This document shows positions 41,185 through 53,968 of a stretch of DNA of 64,000 nt, one piece after another; position 1 is the first letter of the stretch, and each line of letters opens with the position of its first letter. The translations under genes were made by a program, and so were the position numbers. The stretch spans positions 390,009 through 454,008 of the forward strand of contig JAFZRV010000001.1 in assembly GCA_017619655.1 (NCBI GenBank), read 5' to 3'. Below the pieces are notes generated by a model. That model was not told the origin of the DNA, did not search any database, and saw only the letters and a program-made list of their open reading frames with translations. The DNA comes from Bacteroidales bacterium. Its GTDB lineage: Bacteria > Bacteroidota > Bacteroidia > Bacteroidales > UBA932.

Positions 41185-43560
41185 ATGAAACTTTCGTATC
41201 GTTTGGCTGCACTGGTCGCCGCAGGACTGGCCTGGTGCGCCATGCCCGCCGCCGCGCAGGAACCGGATTCCGTGCAGGTCGAGCAACTTCAGACCGCCGT
41301 GGTCAGCGCGGTGCGTGCCGCCAAGGACGCGCCGTTCGCCGTGGCCAATATCGGACGCACGGAACTGCAGCAATTCTCCCAAACCGGGAAGGAACTCCCG
41401 ACGCTTTTCGCCCGGACCCCGGGCATCGTGTCCTGGAGTGACAATGGCGTGGGTACCGGCACGGCCTACTTGCGCATCCGCGGTGCGGGCGGCAGCCGCA
41501 TCAATGTGACCCTCGACGGCGTGCCCCTCAACTCTCCCGAGGACCAGACCGTGTTCTGGGCCAACATGAACTCGTACAGTTCGCTCCTGGGCAGCGTGCA
41601 GATCCAGCGCGGCGTAGGTACCTCGACCAACGGCGACGGCGCCTTCGGCGGCACCATCGCCCTGGCCACCGAAGCCCCATCCATGACGCTGGGCAGCACG
41701 GTCAACCTGGCCTACGGCTCGTACAATACCTTTCACCTGAACACGCGTTTCACGAGCGGACTGCTCTGGAACCGGCTCGTGCTGGACGCCGCTTACAACC
41801 AGACCTCGACACAGGGCTACCTGCACGGTACGAACGGGAACTCAGGCAGCTACTATGGCGGCGCCACCCTGCTCGGCGGCAGCTGGAAGCTGAGCTACAA
41901 GCTCATCGGCAACTTCGAGCGGACCGGCCAGGCCTGGAACGGCGTGACCGCCGGAACGGACGACCTTTCGCTCATGGACGGCACGTTCGGCGCTTCCACG
42001 GGCATCCGGACCTACAAGGACCTGTACAAGGCGGGTTTGGGCAAATACAACTCGTTGTACGAAAGGCTGATCGTCCATGAGTTGGAACCGCTTGACTACG
42101 AGCTGGAACGCTATGAAATGAACGACGGCATCTACTGGCCCCGTACGACCGACAACTTCTGGCAGAACCACCATCTGCTGAACTACACGGCCCGTTTCCG
42201 GGATGCCTGGACGGCCACGGCCACGCTCCATTACACCGGCGGTCACGGCTGGTACAGCGAGTTCCGCTACAACAACAAGCTCTCCAAGTTCGGCCTGCCC
42301 GTCTATGTGGATGAGGCAGGGAACACCGTCAGCCGCTGCGATTTCGTCCGCAAGAAGGGCCTCACGCAGCACACCTTCGGCCTCGTATCGAACCTGCGTT
42401 ACCAGCAGGGGCCCTGGGACGCCGTCGCAGGCTTCTCCGTCCAGCAGTTCTGGGGAAACCATTACGGCTACCTGACCTACATCAGCAACGAAGACCTGTA
42501 CAATGTGCTGACCCGTGAAGGCCAGGCCGCATACAAATACTACAATTCGGACGCTTCCAAGTACGACGGCAATCTTTTCGCGAAGGCCAGTTTCCGCTTC
42601 CTGGAGGACTGGAGCGTCTTCGCCGACCTCCAGTACCGCCGCGTCCATTTCATCACGACCGGTTTCAACGACAAGTATATCGTCAACAAAGACGGCTCCA
42701 TCAGCAAGCACATGCTCGACGTCGACGCCCGCTACAACTTCTTCAATCCCAAGGCCGGCGTCAATTACGGCCGCGGTGCGCACCGGGCCTACGCCTCGTT
42801 CGCCGTCAGCCACCGCGAACCGGAGCGCAACAATTTCACCGACAACGGAAAGTATCCCGCGCCGAGGGCCGAACGCGTCTACGACGTAGAGGCCGGCTAC
42901 CAGCTGACCGGCGCCGTCGCCAGCGCCGGCATCAATCTCTATTACATGCGCTACAAGGACCAGCTGGTGCAGACCGGCGAGCTGAGCGACATCGGCGAGG
43001 CCCTGACCACCAATATTCCCGATTCCTACCGCATGGGCGTGGAACTCACGGCGGCCTGGGCACCGCTCTCCTGGCTGAGCCTGGAGGCCAACGCCGCGCT
43101 GAGCCGCAACCGTCTGCTCGATTTCGACGAGTACGTGGAAGACTGGGACAAGGGCGTCACCATCCTGCATTACGACAGCGCCGCGCTGGCCTATTCGCCC
43201 GACGCCATTGTCAATGGTTTCATCAACCTGCATTACAAGGGATTCCGGGCTGAGTGGCACACGGGTTTCGTGAACCGCATGTATCTTGACAATACGCAGA
43301 ACGCCGAGCGCTCGCTGCCGGCCTACAGCCTGACGGACCTGTCGCTGGGCTATACCTTCCGCTTCCGCGGCGCCCTGAAGGAACTCGACCTGGGCGTGGA
43401 TGCCAGCAACCTGTTCAATGCCCGCGTGGCCCAGAGCGGCTGGGTCTACAGCGCGATATACGAAAGCGGCGGCCATCCCAATGACCACCGCTATTACGAG
43501 ATCGGCTTCTTCCCCGTCGCAGGACTGAGTGTCCTGGGGCATGTCACCTTGCGTTTCTAA
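41185..43560 (+). CDS. TonB-dependent receptor under TPP riboswitch control (OMthi-type thiamine importer)
   Basis: A 791-residue outer-membrane protein. Signal peptide to about PAAAQ (residue 27); TonB-box region VQVEQLQTAVVSAV; plug domain (about 45-160, with LRIRGAGGSRINVTLDGVPL); then a barrel ending LSVLGHVTLRF. It has no CarboxypepD_reg extension and so is not a SusC. The TPP riboswitch directly upstream identifies it as the Bacteroidetes OMthi-type thiamine or thiamine-precursor receptor. In Bacteroides such a receptor is usually followed by an inner-membrane PnuT transporter and a thiamine pyrophosphokinase; here the next gene is the convergent mgtC, so those partners must lie elsewhere. 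Confidence 0.88.
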   Translation: MKLSYRLAALVAAGLAWCAMPAAAQEPDSVQVEQLQTAVVSAVRAAKDAPFAVANIGRTELQQFSQTGKELPTLFARTPGIVSWSDNGVGTGTAYLRIRGAGGSRINVTLDGVPLNSPEDQTVFWANMNSYSSLLGSVQIQRGVGTSTNGDGAFGGTIALATEAPSMTLGSTVNLAYGSYNTFHLNTRFTSGLLWNRLVLDAAYNQTSTQGYLHGTNGNSGSYYGGATLLGGSWKLSYKLIGNFERTGQAWNGVTAGTDDLSLMDGTFGASTGIRTYKDLYKAGLGKYNSLYERLIVHELEPLDYELERYEMNDGIYWPRTTDNFWQNHHLLNYTARFRDAWTATATLHYTGGHGWYSEFRYNNKLSKFGLPVYVDEAGNTVSRCDFVRKKGLTQHTFGLVSNLRYQQGPWDAVAGFSVQQFWGNHYGYLTYISNEDLYNVLTREGQAAYKYYNSDASKYDGNLFAKASFRFLEDWSVFADLQYRRVHFITTGFNDKYIVNKDGSISKHMLDVDARYNFFNPKAGVNYGRGAHRAYASFAVSHREPERNNFTDNGKYPAPRAERVYDVEAGYQLTGAVASAGINLYYMRYKDQLVQTGELSDIGEALTTNIPDSYRMGVELTAAWAPLSWLSLEANAALSRNRLLDFDEYVEDWDKGVTILHYDSAALAYSPDAIVNGFINLHYKGFRAEWHTGFVNRMYLDNTQNAERSLPAYSLTDLSLGYTFRFRGALKELDLGVDASNLFNARVAQSGWVYSAIYESGGHPNDHRYYEIGFFPVAGLSVLGHVTLRF

Positions 43561-43563
43561 GCC

Positions 43564-44193
43564 TTACTCGATGCTTTCGAGTTCGACGCCCGGTATGGAG
43601 GACAGTTTCTCGACGACATCGGTATAATCTTTATGCCGGACATCGAGTGTGACGAGGGCCTTGAAGCTGCCGTCCTTTTTGGAGAGGGAATACGTTTCTA
43701 TTTTGTTGCCCAGCGACTTGATGAGGTCGATCAGGGGCTCTTTGTTTTCCGCAAGGAGAACGACGCTGATCTGCCGTTTTCCGACCTTGGAGGCCGTCGT
43801 ATGGGTGACGATCGACCAGAAGAGGACGATGACCAGCGCGGCCCCGCTCAGGATATAGAGGCCGCCGCCGATGGCCAGACCCAGAGATGCGGTAACCCAG
43901 AGGCCGGCGGCGGTCGTCAAGCCGCTTACTCGGTTCTGGACCTTGAGGATGATGCCGCCACCGATGAAACCGATGCCGGAGACGACGCCGGCGGCGACAC
44001 GTGCGGCATCGAAGCGTGCGGCTCCTTCGAAGCCGTACTGGGATACGAGCATGAACATGGCGGCGCCTGTGGCCACCAGCACGTGGGTTCCGATGCCGGC
44101 GCCTTTGGCGCGGTATTTTCGTTCAAAGCCGATAATGGCTCCTGCCAGTGAGGCGACTACGAGGCGGATTACAAATTCCAGAGTAGGTGTCAT
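43564..44193 (-). CDS. MgtC/SapB family membrane protein
   Basis: A 209-residue protein. The N-terminal MgtC/SapB domain (about 1-135) has four to five membrane segments with IRLVVASLAGAIIGFERKYRAKGAGIGTHVLVATGAAMF, of which GAIIGFERKYRAKGAGI carries the family's Arg/Lys-rich loop, and GVVSGIGFIGGGIIL. The C-terminal part (about 140-209) resembles an ACT-like regulatory domain. MgtC proteins are linked to survival at low magnesium and to F-type ATPase inhibition in pathogens, but many family members are of unknown function. Start at ATG 44193; an upstream TTG would add 19 residues without a membrane signature. Confidence 0.88.
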   Translation of the reverse strand: MTPTLEFVIRLVVASLAGAIIGFERKYRAKGAGIGTHVLVATGAAMFMLVSQYGFEGAARFDAARVAAGVVSGIGFIGGGIILKVQNRVSGLTTAAGLWVTASLGLAIGGGLYILSGAALVIVLFWSIVTHTTASKVGKRQISVVLLAENKEPLIDLIKSLGNKIETYSLSKKDGSFKALVTLDVRHKDYTDVVEKLSSIPGVELESIE

Positions 44194-44227
44194 ATTAGTA
44201 ATTATTGTTATTGATATTCGTGTTTCG

Positions 44228-45460
<1,233 letters not shown>

Positions 45461-45490
45461 CTAAATTGCAATTTTGTAAGAAAAACGACC

Positions 45491-47095
45491 ATGTACAACG
45501 GACTGAAAGAATACGTCAGGTTCCTGGAGGAGAAAGGGGAATTGCGCCGGATCACGGAATTCGTGGATCCGGTTCTGGAGATTGCCTGTGCCACGGACAT
45601 CGAGTCGAAGAAAATCTCCGGCGGCAAAGCGCTGCTGTTTGAAAATACGGGCACGGCCTATCCCGTGCTGACCAACATGATGGGCTCCGAGGCCCGCATC
45701 CGTTACGCCCTGGGCGTCGATTCGCTCGAGGGTGTCGGCGCGCGCATCGACGCGATGGTCGACAGCGTGCTGGGCGGGAAGCGTGGGCTGCGCGCCAAGA
45801 TGAAGCTGCTGCCGCTGCTCAGCCAGGCCTCCGCCTGGAAGCCGCGCAAGCACAAGGGCCATGCGCCCTGCCAGGATACCGTGCAGTATACGGCGCAGTT
45901 GAGCCAGATTCCGGTTCTGCAGTGCTGGCCGCAGGACGGCGGCCGCTTCATCACGCTGCCGCTGGTCCATACCGTGAGCCCGGTGACGGGCATCCGCAAC
46001 GTCGGCATGTACCGCATGCAGGTGCTCGACGACGCCACCACCGGCATGCACTGGCACATGCACAAGACCGGCGCGAAGCACCTCTCCGAGTGCACGCACC
46101 GCCTGCCCGTGGCCGTATGCCTGGGCGGCGATCCCGTCTACTCCTATGCCGCCACGGCGCCGCTGCCCGAGGGTATCGACGAATACATGCTGGCGGGTTT
46201 CCTGCGCGGCAAGCCGGTGGAGCTGGTCAAATGCTTCACCCAGGACCTTATGGTCCCCGCCGACTGCGACTTCGTGATCGAGGGCTACGTGCAGAAAAGC
46301 GAGGAGAAGTTCATGGAAGGGCCTTTCGGCGACCATACGGGCTTTTACTCGCTGGAGGACCTCTATCCGAAATTCCACGTCACCTGCATCACGCACCGTT
46401 TCGACGCCATCTATCCCGCGACGGTGGTGGGCATTCCGCCCATGGAGGACAAATACATCCAGGAAGCGACCGAAAAGATCTTCCTGTCGCCCATCAAGCT
46501 GGCCATTGCGCCGGAACTCGAAGACCTGTACCTGCCCGAGGAGGGTGTGGGGCACAACTTCGCCATCGCCAGGATCCGCAAGCAGTACGAGGGCCAGGCC
46601 TTCAAGGTGGCCAATGCGCTCTGGGGCGCCGGGCAGATGATGTTCAACAAGTTCCTGCTGGTGGTCGACGAGGACGTCGACATCCGCAACTGGGATGCCG
46701 TTTTCGCGGCCATCGCCCGCAACGTGGACGTCACCCGCGACCTGCTCTTCAGCCGCGGCCCGCTCGACGTGCTCGACCATGCCGCGCCGATGACGGGTTT
46801 CGGCAGCAAGCTCTGCATCGACGCCACGCGGAAGGCGACGGTCTTCACCGACCGGAAGATCGACCGGGTGATCCGGGTGTTGTATGACAGCGACGAAAAG
46901 AACGCCTCCCGCTACCGCAAGCTCTGGCTGCTGGGTGCCAACTGCGATCCGCTGCGCGACGGCCGGGTGGGAGACCACCTGATCCTCGACGCGCGCTCGA
47001 AGCGCGACATGCCGGGCTTCAAGCGCCGCTGGCCCGATATCGTGGCGCACGATCCGGACATGGTCGCCCGCATGACGGAGCTGCTGAAAGACTGA
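45491..47095 (+). CDS. UbiD-family decarboxylase (menaquinone-type)
   Basis: A 534-residue prenylated-FMN-dependent decarboxylase of the UbiD family. It begins YNGLKEYVRFLEEKGELRRI, and has the central SPVTGIRNVGMYRMQV and the E-x-x-x-R..E triad region of UbiD proteins (FMEGPFGDHTGF is the hallmark Glu loop). UbiD requires the flavin made by UbiX, which is not in the window. In Bacteroidetes these enzymes are assigned to menaquinone or aromatic acid decarboxylation; the substrate is uncertain. ATG 45491 is chosen; the same frame is open far upstream, antisense to the esterase gene, but with no homology. It precedes the LOG-family gene by 5 bases. Confidence 0.9.
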   Translation: MYNGLKEYVRFLEEKGELRRITEFVDPVLEIACATDIESKKISGGKALLFENTGTAYPVLTNMMGSEARIRYALGVDSLEGVGARIDAMVDSVLGGKRGLRAKMKLLPLLSQASAWKPRKHKGHAPCQDTVQYTAQLSQIPVLQCWPQDGGRFITLPLVHTVSPVTGIRNVGMYRMQVLDDATTGMHWHMHKTGAKHLSECTHRLPVAVCLGGDPVYSYAATAPLPEGIDEYMLAGFLRGKPVELVKCFTQDLMVPADCDFVIEGYVQKSEEKFMEGPFGDHTGFYSLEDLYPKFHVTCITHRFDAIYPATVVGIPPMEDKYIQEATEKIFLSPIKLAIAPELEDLYLPEEGVGHNFAIARIRKQYEGQAFKVANALWGAGQMMFNKFLLVVDEDVDIRNWDAVFAAIARNVDVTRDLLFSRGPLDVLDHAAPMTGFGSKLCIDATRKATVFTDRKIDRVIRVLYDSDEKNASRYRKLWLLGANCDPLRDGRVGDHLILDARSKRDMPGFKRRWPDIVAHDPDMVARMTELLKD

Positions 47096-47100
47096 TTCAC

Positions 47101-47655
47101 ATGAAAAACATTGCTGTCTATCTGGGCTCTGCGCCCAGTTGCAAGGAGGTATACAAGGGTCTGGCCTACGAGCTGGGGCACCGGATTGCGCAGGCCGGGA
47201 TGACGCTGGTCTACGGCGGTGCGGCCGTCGGTACGATGGGTGCGCTGGCCGACGGGGCGCGGGAAGCCGGCGGCGAGGTCATCGGCGTCTTTCCTAAAGG
47301 TTTCCGCGGGACGAAAGAAGTTCGCGAGAGTGGGCTGGAAGTCGTCCAGAAAGGGCTTTCGTCGTTTATCGAGACGGAAGATTTCGCGTCCCGCAAGCAG
47401 TTGATGGAAGATATGAGCGACGCCTGCGTCGTGATGCCGGGCAGTTTCGGGACGATGGACGAGCTGTTCACCTACGCCTGCGACCGGGCCATCGACAAGC
47501 ACGCGAAGCCGATCCTGGTTTTCAATTTCGAAGGGTATTACGATCCGTTGAAGCAACTGCTGGCCAATATGCAGGAAGCCGGCTTCATGAAGCCGGTCAT
47601 GGCCGACGCCATTACCTTCTGCGATACGATCGAGGAAATTGTCGCCTGCCTGTAA
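47101..47655 (+). CDS. LOG-family phosphoribohydrolase (TIGR00730-like)
   Basis: A 184-residue Rossmann-fold protein of the LOG/lysine-decarboxylase-like family. It has GLAYELGHRIAQAGMTLVYGGAAVGTMGALADGA near the front (only the motif YGGAAVGTMG is diagnostic) and MPGSFGTMDELF in place of the usual PGGxGTxxE box; the Gly-to-Ser change at the second position is unusual. Members cleave the N-glycosidic bond of nucleoside 5'-monophosphates, in plants releasing active cytokinins. Probably co-transcribed with the UbiD gene. Confidence 0.88.
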   Translation: MKNIAVYLGSAPSCKEVYKGLAYELGHRIAQAGMTLVYGGAAVGTMGALADGAREAGGEVIGVFPKGFRGTKEVRESGLEVVQKGLSSFIETEDFASRKQLMEDMSDACVVMPGSFGTMDELFTYACDRAIDKHAKPILVFNFEGYYDPLKQLLANMQEAGFMKPVMADAITFCDTIEEIVACL

Positions 47656-47670
47656 CGGCATGGCGGGCAA

Positions 47671-48111
47671 TCAGATGTAATTCCTGTTCTGGACCGTGAT
47701 GCCCGGATTGATCCTGACCAGGTGCTCGATCAGTGCGTCGGCCTGGGCGGGAAGCAACTTGACGTCGACGAAGCGGACGCCAGCTTCGTGGATGTTCAGA
47801 TAGCGCAACTTGCCCTTCTTGTTGGTCACACGGGTAATGCGGTCGATATCGGCGATCTTGATCGGCCATTTTCTGTTCTCGGGCGTGGTAAGCGTACCTT
47901 CCTCGTCATCGACCGTGCATTTGACGGAAGTCAGGGGGATCCATACAAGAGCGACGATGGCGGCCAGATACAGAACCATCCGCAGGATCTGCCATCCGGT
48001 ATGATCGATTCCGATCATCGCAATGAAAGCGACATAACCGACGATGACTACTGAACCGAGAATCCAGGTCAGGCGTTTGGGATTCTTAACGTTGGAATAC
48101 GTTGTTTTCAT
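47671..48111 (-). CDS. Small membrane protein with PH-like (bPH) domain
   Basis: A 146-residue protein with two hydrophobic segments (about 15-36 and 42-60, the pattern of a membrane hairpin) and a C-terminal soluble part (about 62-146) whose alternating strands and final helix resemble a bacterial pleckstrin-homology domain (VDDEEGTLTTPENRKWPIKI, then VRFVDVKLLPAQADALIEHL). No enzymatic motif. It converges on the LOG gene with a 15-base gap. Confidence 0.65.
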   Translation of the reverse strand: MKTTYSNVKNPKRLTWILGSVVIVGYVAFIAMIGIDHTGWQILRMVLYLAAIVALVWIPLTSVKCTVDDEEGTLTTPENRKWPIKIADIDRITRVTNKKGKLRYLNIHEAGVRFVDVKLLPAQADALIEHLVRINPGITVQNRNYI

Positions 48112-48196
48112 GCAGTAAAGTTACATCTTTTTACAAAATATACATCCTTGTTTTTCTGCGATGTACACAATTGGCTTTCAGTTATTTATGGAACAT

Positions 48197-48223
48197 CCTC
48201 CCCTCCGGTACAAGAGGGAGGGG
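48197..48223. repeat. Imperfect inverted repeat in the 48112-48300 gap
   Basis: CCTCCCCTC (48197-48205) pairs with GAGGGAGGG-type sequence (48214-48222) with one mismatch around an 8-base loop. It lies between two divergently transcribed genes, so it is not a terminator for either. Confidence 0.5.
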
Positions 48224-48273
48224 TTGTTGTAACAGACTGAATGACTGATGTGTACATTGCAGCGGAAAAAGTG

Positions 48274-48281
48274 TATCTTTG
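48274..48281 (+). promoter_or_regulatory. -7 element for the nitroreductase gene
   Basis: TATCTTTG, an exact TAnnTTTG match, ends 19 bases before the ATG at 48301. No well-spaced -33 TTG. Confidence 0.5.
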
Positions 48282-48300
48282 CGAAAAAGAACCAAAGAAC

Positions 48301-48918
48301 ATGAAACACAGAATGATTTTACTGGCGGCAGCTGCGCTGCTCTGCCTTACTTCCCTGGCGGGCTGCGCCGGCGACGGGAACAAGACTCTTTCCTTCAACG
48401 ATGTGATTGCTTCACGCCGGAGTGTGCGCAGTTACGATGCGACGAAGACCATCTCCGAGGCGGAAGTCCGGACGCTGTTGGCTGCTACACAAAATGCCCC
48501 TTCCTGGGCCAACTTCCAGCCCAGCAAGTATTATGTGGCTATCAGCCCGGAGAAAGTGGCAGCCGTGCAAGACATGGTGGGCGGCAACAAGGAGCGCATC
48601 CAGGGCGCGCCTGTGCTCATCGTCTCGACCTTTGAGAAAGGCAAGTCCGGCTTCTTCCGCGGGGAACAGACCAACGAACTGGGCGACTTCTGGGGCGCCT
48701 ACGATAACGGCCTGAGCAATGCCTACCTGATCCTGACGGCCCGCGCCATGGGCTTCGACACGCTGATTATGGGCATGCGCGACGCTTCCGCCCTGCGGAC
48801 GCTCTTCCAGATTCCGGCAGAAGAAATGGTGACGGCTGTCATCGCACTCGGCTACAGGGCCGGAGAACCGAACCAGCCCAAGCACCGCGACCTCGACGAA
48901 ATCGCGAAATTCTTCTGA
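48301..48918 (+). CDS. Nitroreductase-family lipoprotein
   Basis: A 205-residue FMN-dependent nitroreductase-fold protein with a lipoprotein signal: MKHRMILLAAAALLCLTSLA followed by GC (lipobox LAGC, Cys about residue 22). The core has SFNDVIASRRSVRSYDAT, the FMN-binding RRSVR pattern, and the C-terminal AEEMVTAVIALGYRAGEP. Normal nitroreductases are cytoplasmic because they need FMN and NAD(P)H; a lipidated form would sit outside the inner membrane. ATG 48301 is preferred over an upstream ATG at 48241 because it leaves the signal peptide at the N terminus and follows the promoter. Confidence 0.88.
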   Translation: MKHRMILLAAAALLCLTSLAGCAGDGNKTLSFNDVIASRRSVRSYDATKTISEAEVRTLLAATQNAPSWANFQPSKYYVAISPEKVAAVQDMVGGNKERIQGAPVLIVSTFEKGKSGFFRGEQTNELGDFWGAYDNGLSNAYLILTARAMGFDTLIMGMRDASALRTLFQIPAEEMVTAVIALGYRAGEPNQPKHRDLDEIAKFF

Positions 48919-48968
48919 TCAGCGTTGCAGCTGTGAGAGAAGTGCGTGAATATTTCGCCCCGGGAACG

Positions 48969-48976
48969 TATCTTTG
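48969..48976 (+). promoter_or_regulatory. -7 element for the M28 peptidase gene
   Basis: TATCTTTG, an exact TAnnTTTG match, 40 bases before the ATG at 49017. It lies after the nitroreductase stop, which supports separate transcription of the M28 and 50282 genes. Confidence 0.55.
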
Positions 48977-49016
48977 TGCCTGCTCAAAAAGAACGTTCGA
49001 GAAAAAGGATCGTGTC

Positions 49017-50285
49017 ATGAGGAAATCATTGTTTCTGTTTATTCTGATATTTGCCCTTGTCTTCCAGGCACATGCGCAAAACCAGGAGGACATGCGGCAA
49101 TCGGTGGGATATCTGGCTTCGCCGGAACTGGGCGGCCGTTTCCCAGCCACTGCCGGTGACACCCTTGCGTCGGATTATCTGGCCGGCAAGTTTCGCAGGA
49201 TGAAGCTAAAACCTGTCGTCCGGGAAAAGAAGAACAAAGGTTTCTACCAGGACTTCACTTTTGGAAAAACAGAACAGAAGACCACCCATAACATCATCGG
49301 TGTCCTTCCTGGAAAGGACAAGCAGCTTCGGAACGAATACATTGTTGTCGGGGCGCATTATGACCATCTGGGCATGGGGGGCCAGGGCTCCGGCTCTCGC
49401 CGTCCCGACACACTTGGGGTACATCCGGGTGCCGATGACAATGCCAGCGGCGATGCCGTGATCCTTGAGTTGGCCAGGTATTTCAAAAAGCATCGGCCTT
49501 TCCGGAGCATCATCTTCGCATTCTTCGGCGCGGAAGAACAAGGGATTGTCGGCTCCAAAAGTTTTGTCGAATGGATGAAACAAGCTGACAGCCACCGCAT
49601 CAACCTCCCGGCTGATATCAAAGGGATCGTCACCATGGTGAATCTGGACATGGTTGGGCGTATGCGGGACAGCTCCCTGAGCGTTTCCGGTACGGGGACC
49701 AGCACGGAATTCAAGGCCATGGCGGAGAGGGCGGCTGAGCGGACCGGCCTGCAGATCAGTTGCACGCCGGACGGTTATGGTCCGAGCGACCAGGCGTCGT
49801 TCGTGGCAGCGGACATCCCGGTCTTCAATCTCACGACCGGCGGACACATGGAATACCACACCCCTGAGGATGTCCCTTCCTCCTTGAATTATGACGGCAT
49901 GCAGCTGGCCCTGGAATACACAAAGGAGCTGGTCGCCCAACTGGCGGGCATGCCTGCTGCACCCGATTTCATCAATGTGCCCGGCAGCCAGCAGATGAGC
50001 CACGCCAAGTTCAAGGTATCTTTGGGTCTCATGCCTGATGTCACAGGCGCAAGCACGGTTCCAGGAATCCGAGCCGATATCGTGGTGGCCGGAAAGCCCG
50101 CCCACAAGGCAGGCATGAAGAACGGCGACATCATCCGGGAAATCGACGGCAAGCCAGTCAAAGACATCAATGAATACATGGAACGCCTGTCGGAACTCCA
50201 GCCAGGCACCACTATCCCCGTGAAAGTGCTCCGGGGTGACGAAACGATTGTATTGCAAGTTCAACTTAATCCTGCCGAGAAATGA
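49017..50285 (+). CDS. Secreted M28 metallopeptidase with C-terminal PDZ domain
   Basis: A 422-residue secreted zinc aminopeptidase of family M28. Signal peptide to about AHAQ (residue 20). The di-zinc ligands appear in VVGAHYDHLG (His near 116), GADDNASGD (Asp near 143), FGAEEQG (Glu pair near 175), NLDMVGR and GGHMEYHTPED (His near 283). A PDZ domain follows (about 325-415, DIVVAGKPAHKAGMKNGDII). Such enzymes trim N-terminal residues from peptides in the periplasm. ATG 49017 (MRKSLFLFIL) is chosen over an earlier in-frame codon, since only it starts a signal peptide. Its stop overlaps the next start by 4 bases. Confidence 0.92.
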   Translation: MRKSLFLFILIFALVFQAHAQNQEDMRQSVGYLASPELGGRFPATAGDTLASDYLAGKFRRMKLKPVVREKKNKGFYQDFTFGKTEQKTTHNIIGVLPGKDKQLRNEYIVVGAHYDHLGMGGQGSGSRRPDTLGVHPGADDNASGDAVILELARYFKKHRPFRSIIFAFFGAEEQGIVGSKSFVEWMKQADSHRINLPADIKGIVTMVNLDMVGRMRDSSLSVSGTGTSTEFKAMAERAAERTGLQISCTPDGYGPSDQASFVAADIPVFNLTTGGHMEYHTPEDVPSSLNYDGMQLALEYTKELVAQLAGMPAAPDFINVPGSQQMSHAKFKVSLGLMPDVTGASTVPGIRADIVVAGKPAHKAGMKNGDIIREIDGKPVKDINEYMERLSELQPGTTIPVKVLRGDETIVLQVQLNPAEK

Positions 50286-51103
50286 AAAATTGGGCCTGCT
50301 GGCTCCTTGCCGTCGTCATTACCTTGACCTTGAGCGTGTATCAGCGCATGACCGGTCCGACCAATCCCAAGCGCGTGACCGTCGAACTGAACGGGGACAG
50401 TTATCAGCTGAAATTACCCAGAAGCGGTGTACGGCAGGACCAGATGGTGACACTGAAAGGCCTGCCGTCCCATGCCGATGCGCAGCTGCATTACCGCCGC
50501 TATCCGACGACAGATGAATACACGACGGTGGATTTCAATTGGGAAGGCGATGCGTTGCAGGCGGCATTGCCGGTTCAGCCTGTCGCCGGTAAACTGCAGT
50601 ATTACATTACAGTAGGGGGGAAGGACCATCCCGTCGACGGGCCGGTCGTCATCCGTTTCCGGAATGACGTCCCGGCAGGCATCCTGATTCCGCACATTCT
50701 GTTCATGTTCGCAGCCATGCTGTTTGCCGTCTATACCTTCCTGCTGGTCATTTCACGCAAGAAATACAGCACGTGGCTGATCGTCACGACCGTGACCTTG
50801 TTCATCGGCGGTTTCATCCTCGGGCCGCTCGTGCAGCATGTGGCTTTCGGCCCGTGGTGGACAGGTTTCCCCTTCGGAACGGACCTGACCGACAACAAGA
50901 CGCTCCTGTCCTTCCTGTTCTTCCTGGCGGCCATCGCTACGTTGAAGTGGAAGTTCAACAAATGGGTCGTCATCCTCGCAGTGCTGTTCATAGTGCTTGT
51001 CTTCACGATTCCGCACAGCACGAGGGGCTCCGAATATGACTACGCTACGGAGCAGTTAAGCACGGAGATGCCGGGTCAAGCCCGGCATGACGTTAATGAA
51101 TGA
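50282..51103 (+). CDS. Membrane protein of unknown function, coupled to the M28 peptidase
   Basis: A 273-residue protein with an N-terminal membrane anchor (about 4-20), an extracytoplasmic beta-rich region (about 30-130, with VTLKGLPSHADAQLHYRRYP), and about four further membrane segments (137-158, 163-185, 208-222, 226-245). I recognise no motif. It is translationally coupled to the M28 gene (ATGA overlap). The last 13 residues (TEMPGQARHDVNE) come from a small palindrome at 51068-51088 and look added to an older C terminus. It abuts the convergent FAD/Fe-S gene. Confidence 0.72.
   Translation: MKNWACWLLAVVITLTLSVYQRMTGPTNPKRVTVELNGDSYQLKLPRSGVRQDQMVTLKGLPSHADAQLHYRRYPTTDEYTTVDFNWEGDALQAALPVQPVAGKLQYYITVGGKDHPVDGPVVIRFRNDVPAGILIPHILFMFAAMLFAVYTFLLVISRKKYSTWLIVTTVTLFIGGFILGPLVQHVAFGPWWTGFPFGTDLTDNKTLLSFLFFLAAIATLKWKFNKWVVILAVLFIVLVFTIPHSTRGSEYDYATEQLSTEMPGQARHDVNE
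51068..51088. repeat. Short palindromic element inside the end of the 50282 gene
   Basis: ATGCCGGG (51068-51075) and CCCGGCAT (51081-51088) are perfect complements around TCAAG. The element gives the protein end MPGQARHD and lies at the junction with the convergent gene, resembling dispersed palindromic repeats of other genomes. Only one copy is seen in this window. Confidence 0.6.
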
Positions 51104-53964
<2,861 letters not shown>

Positions 53965-53968
<4 letters not shown>

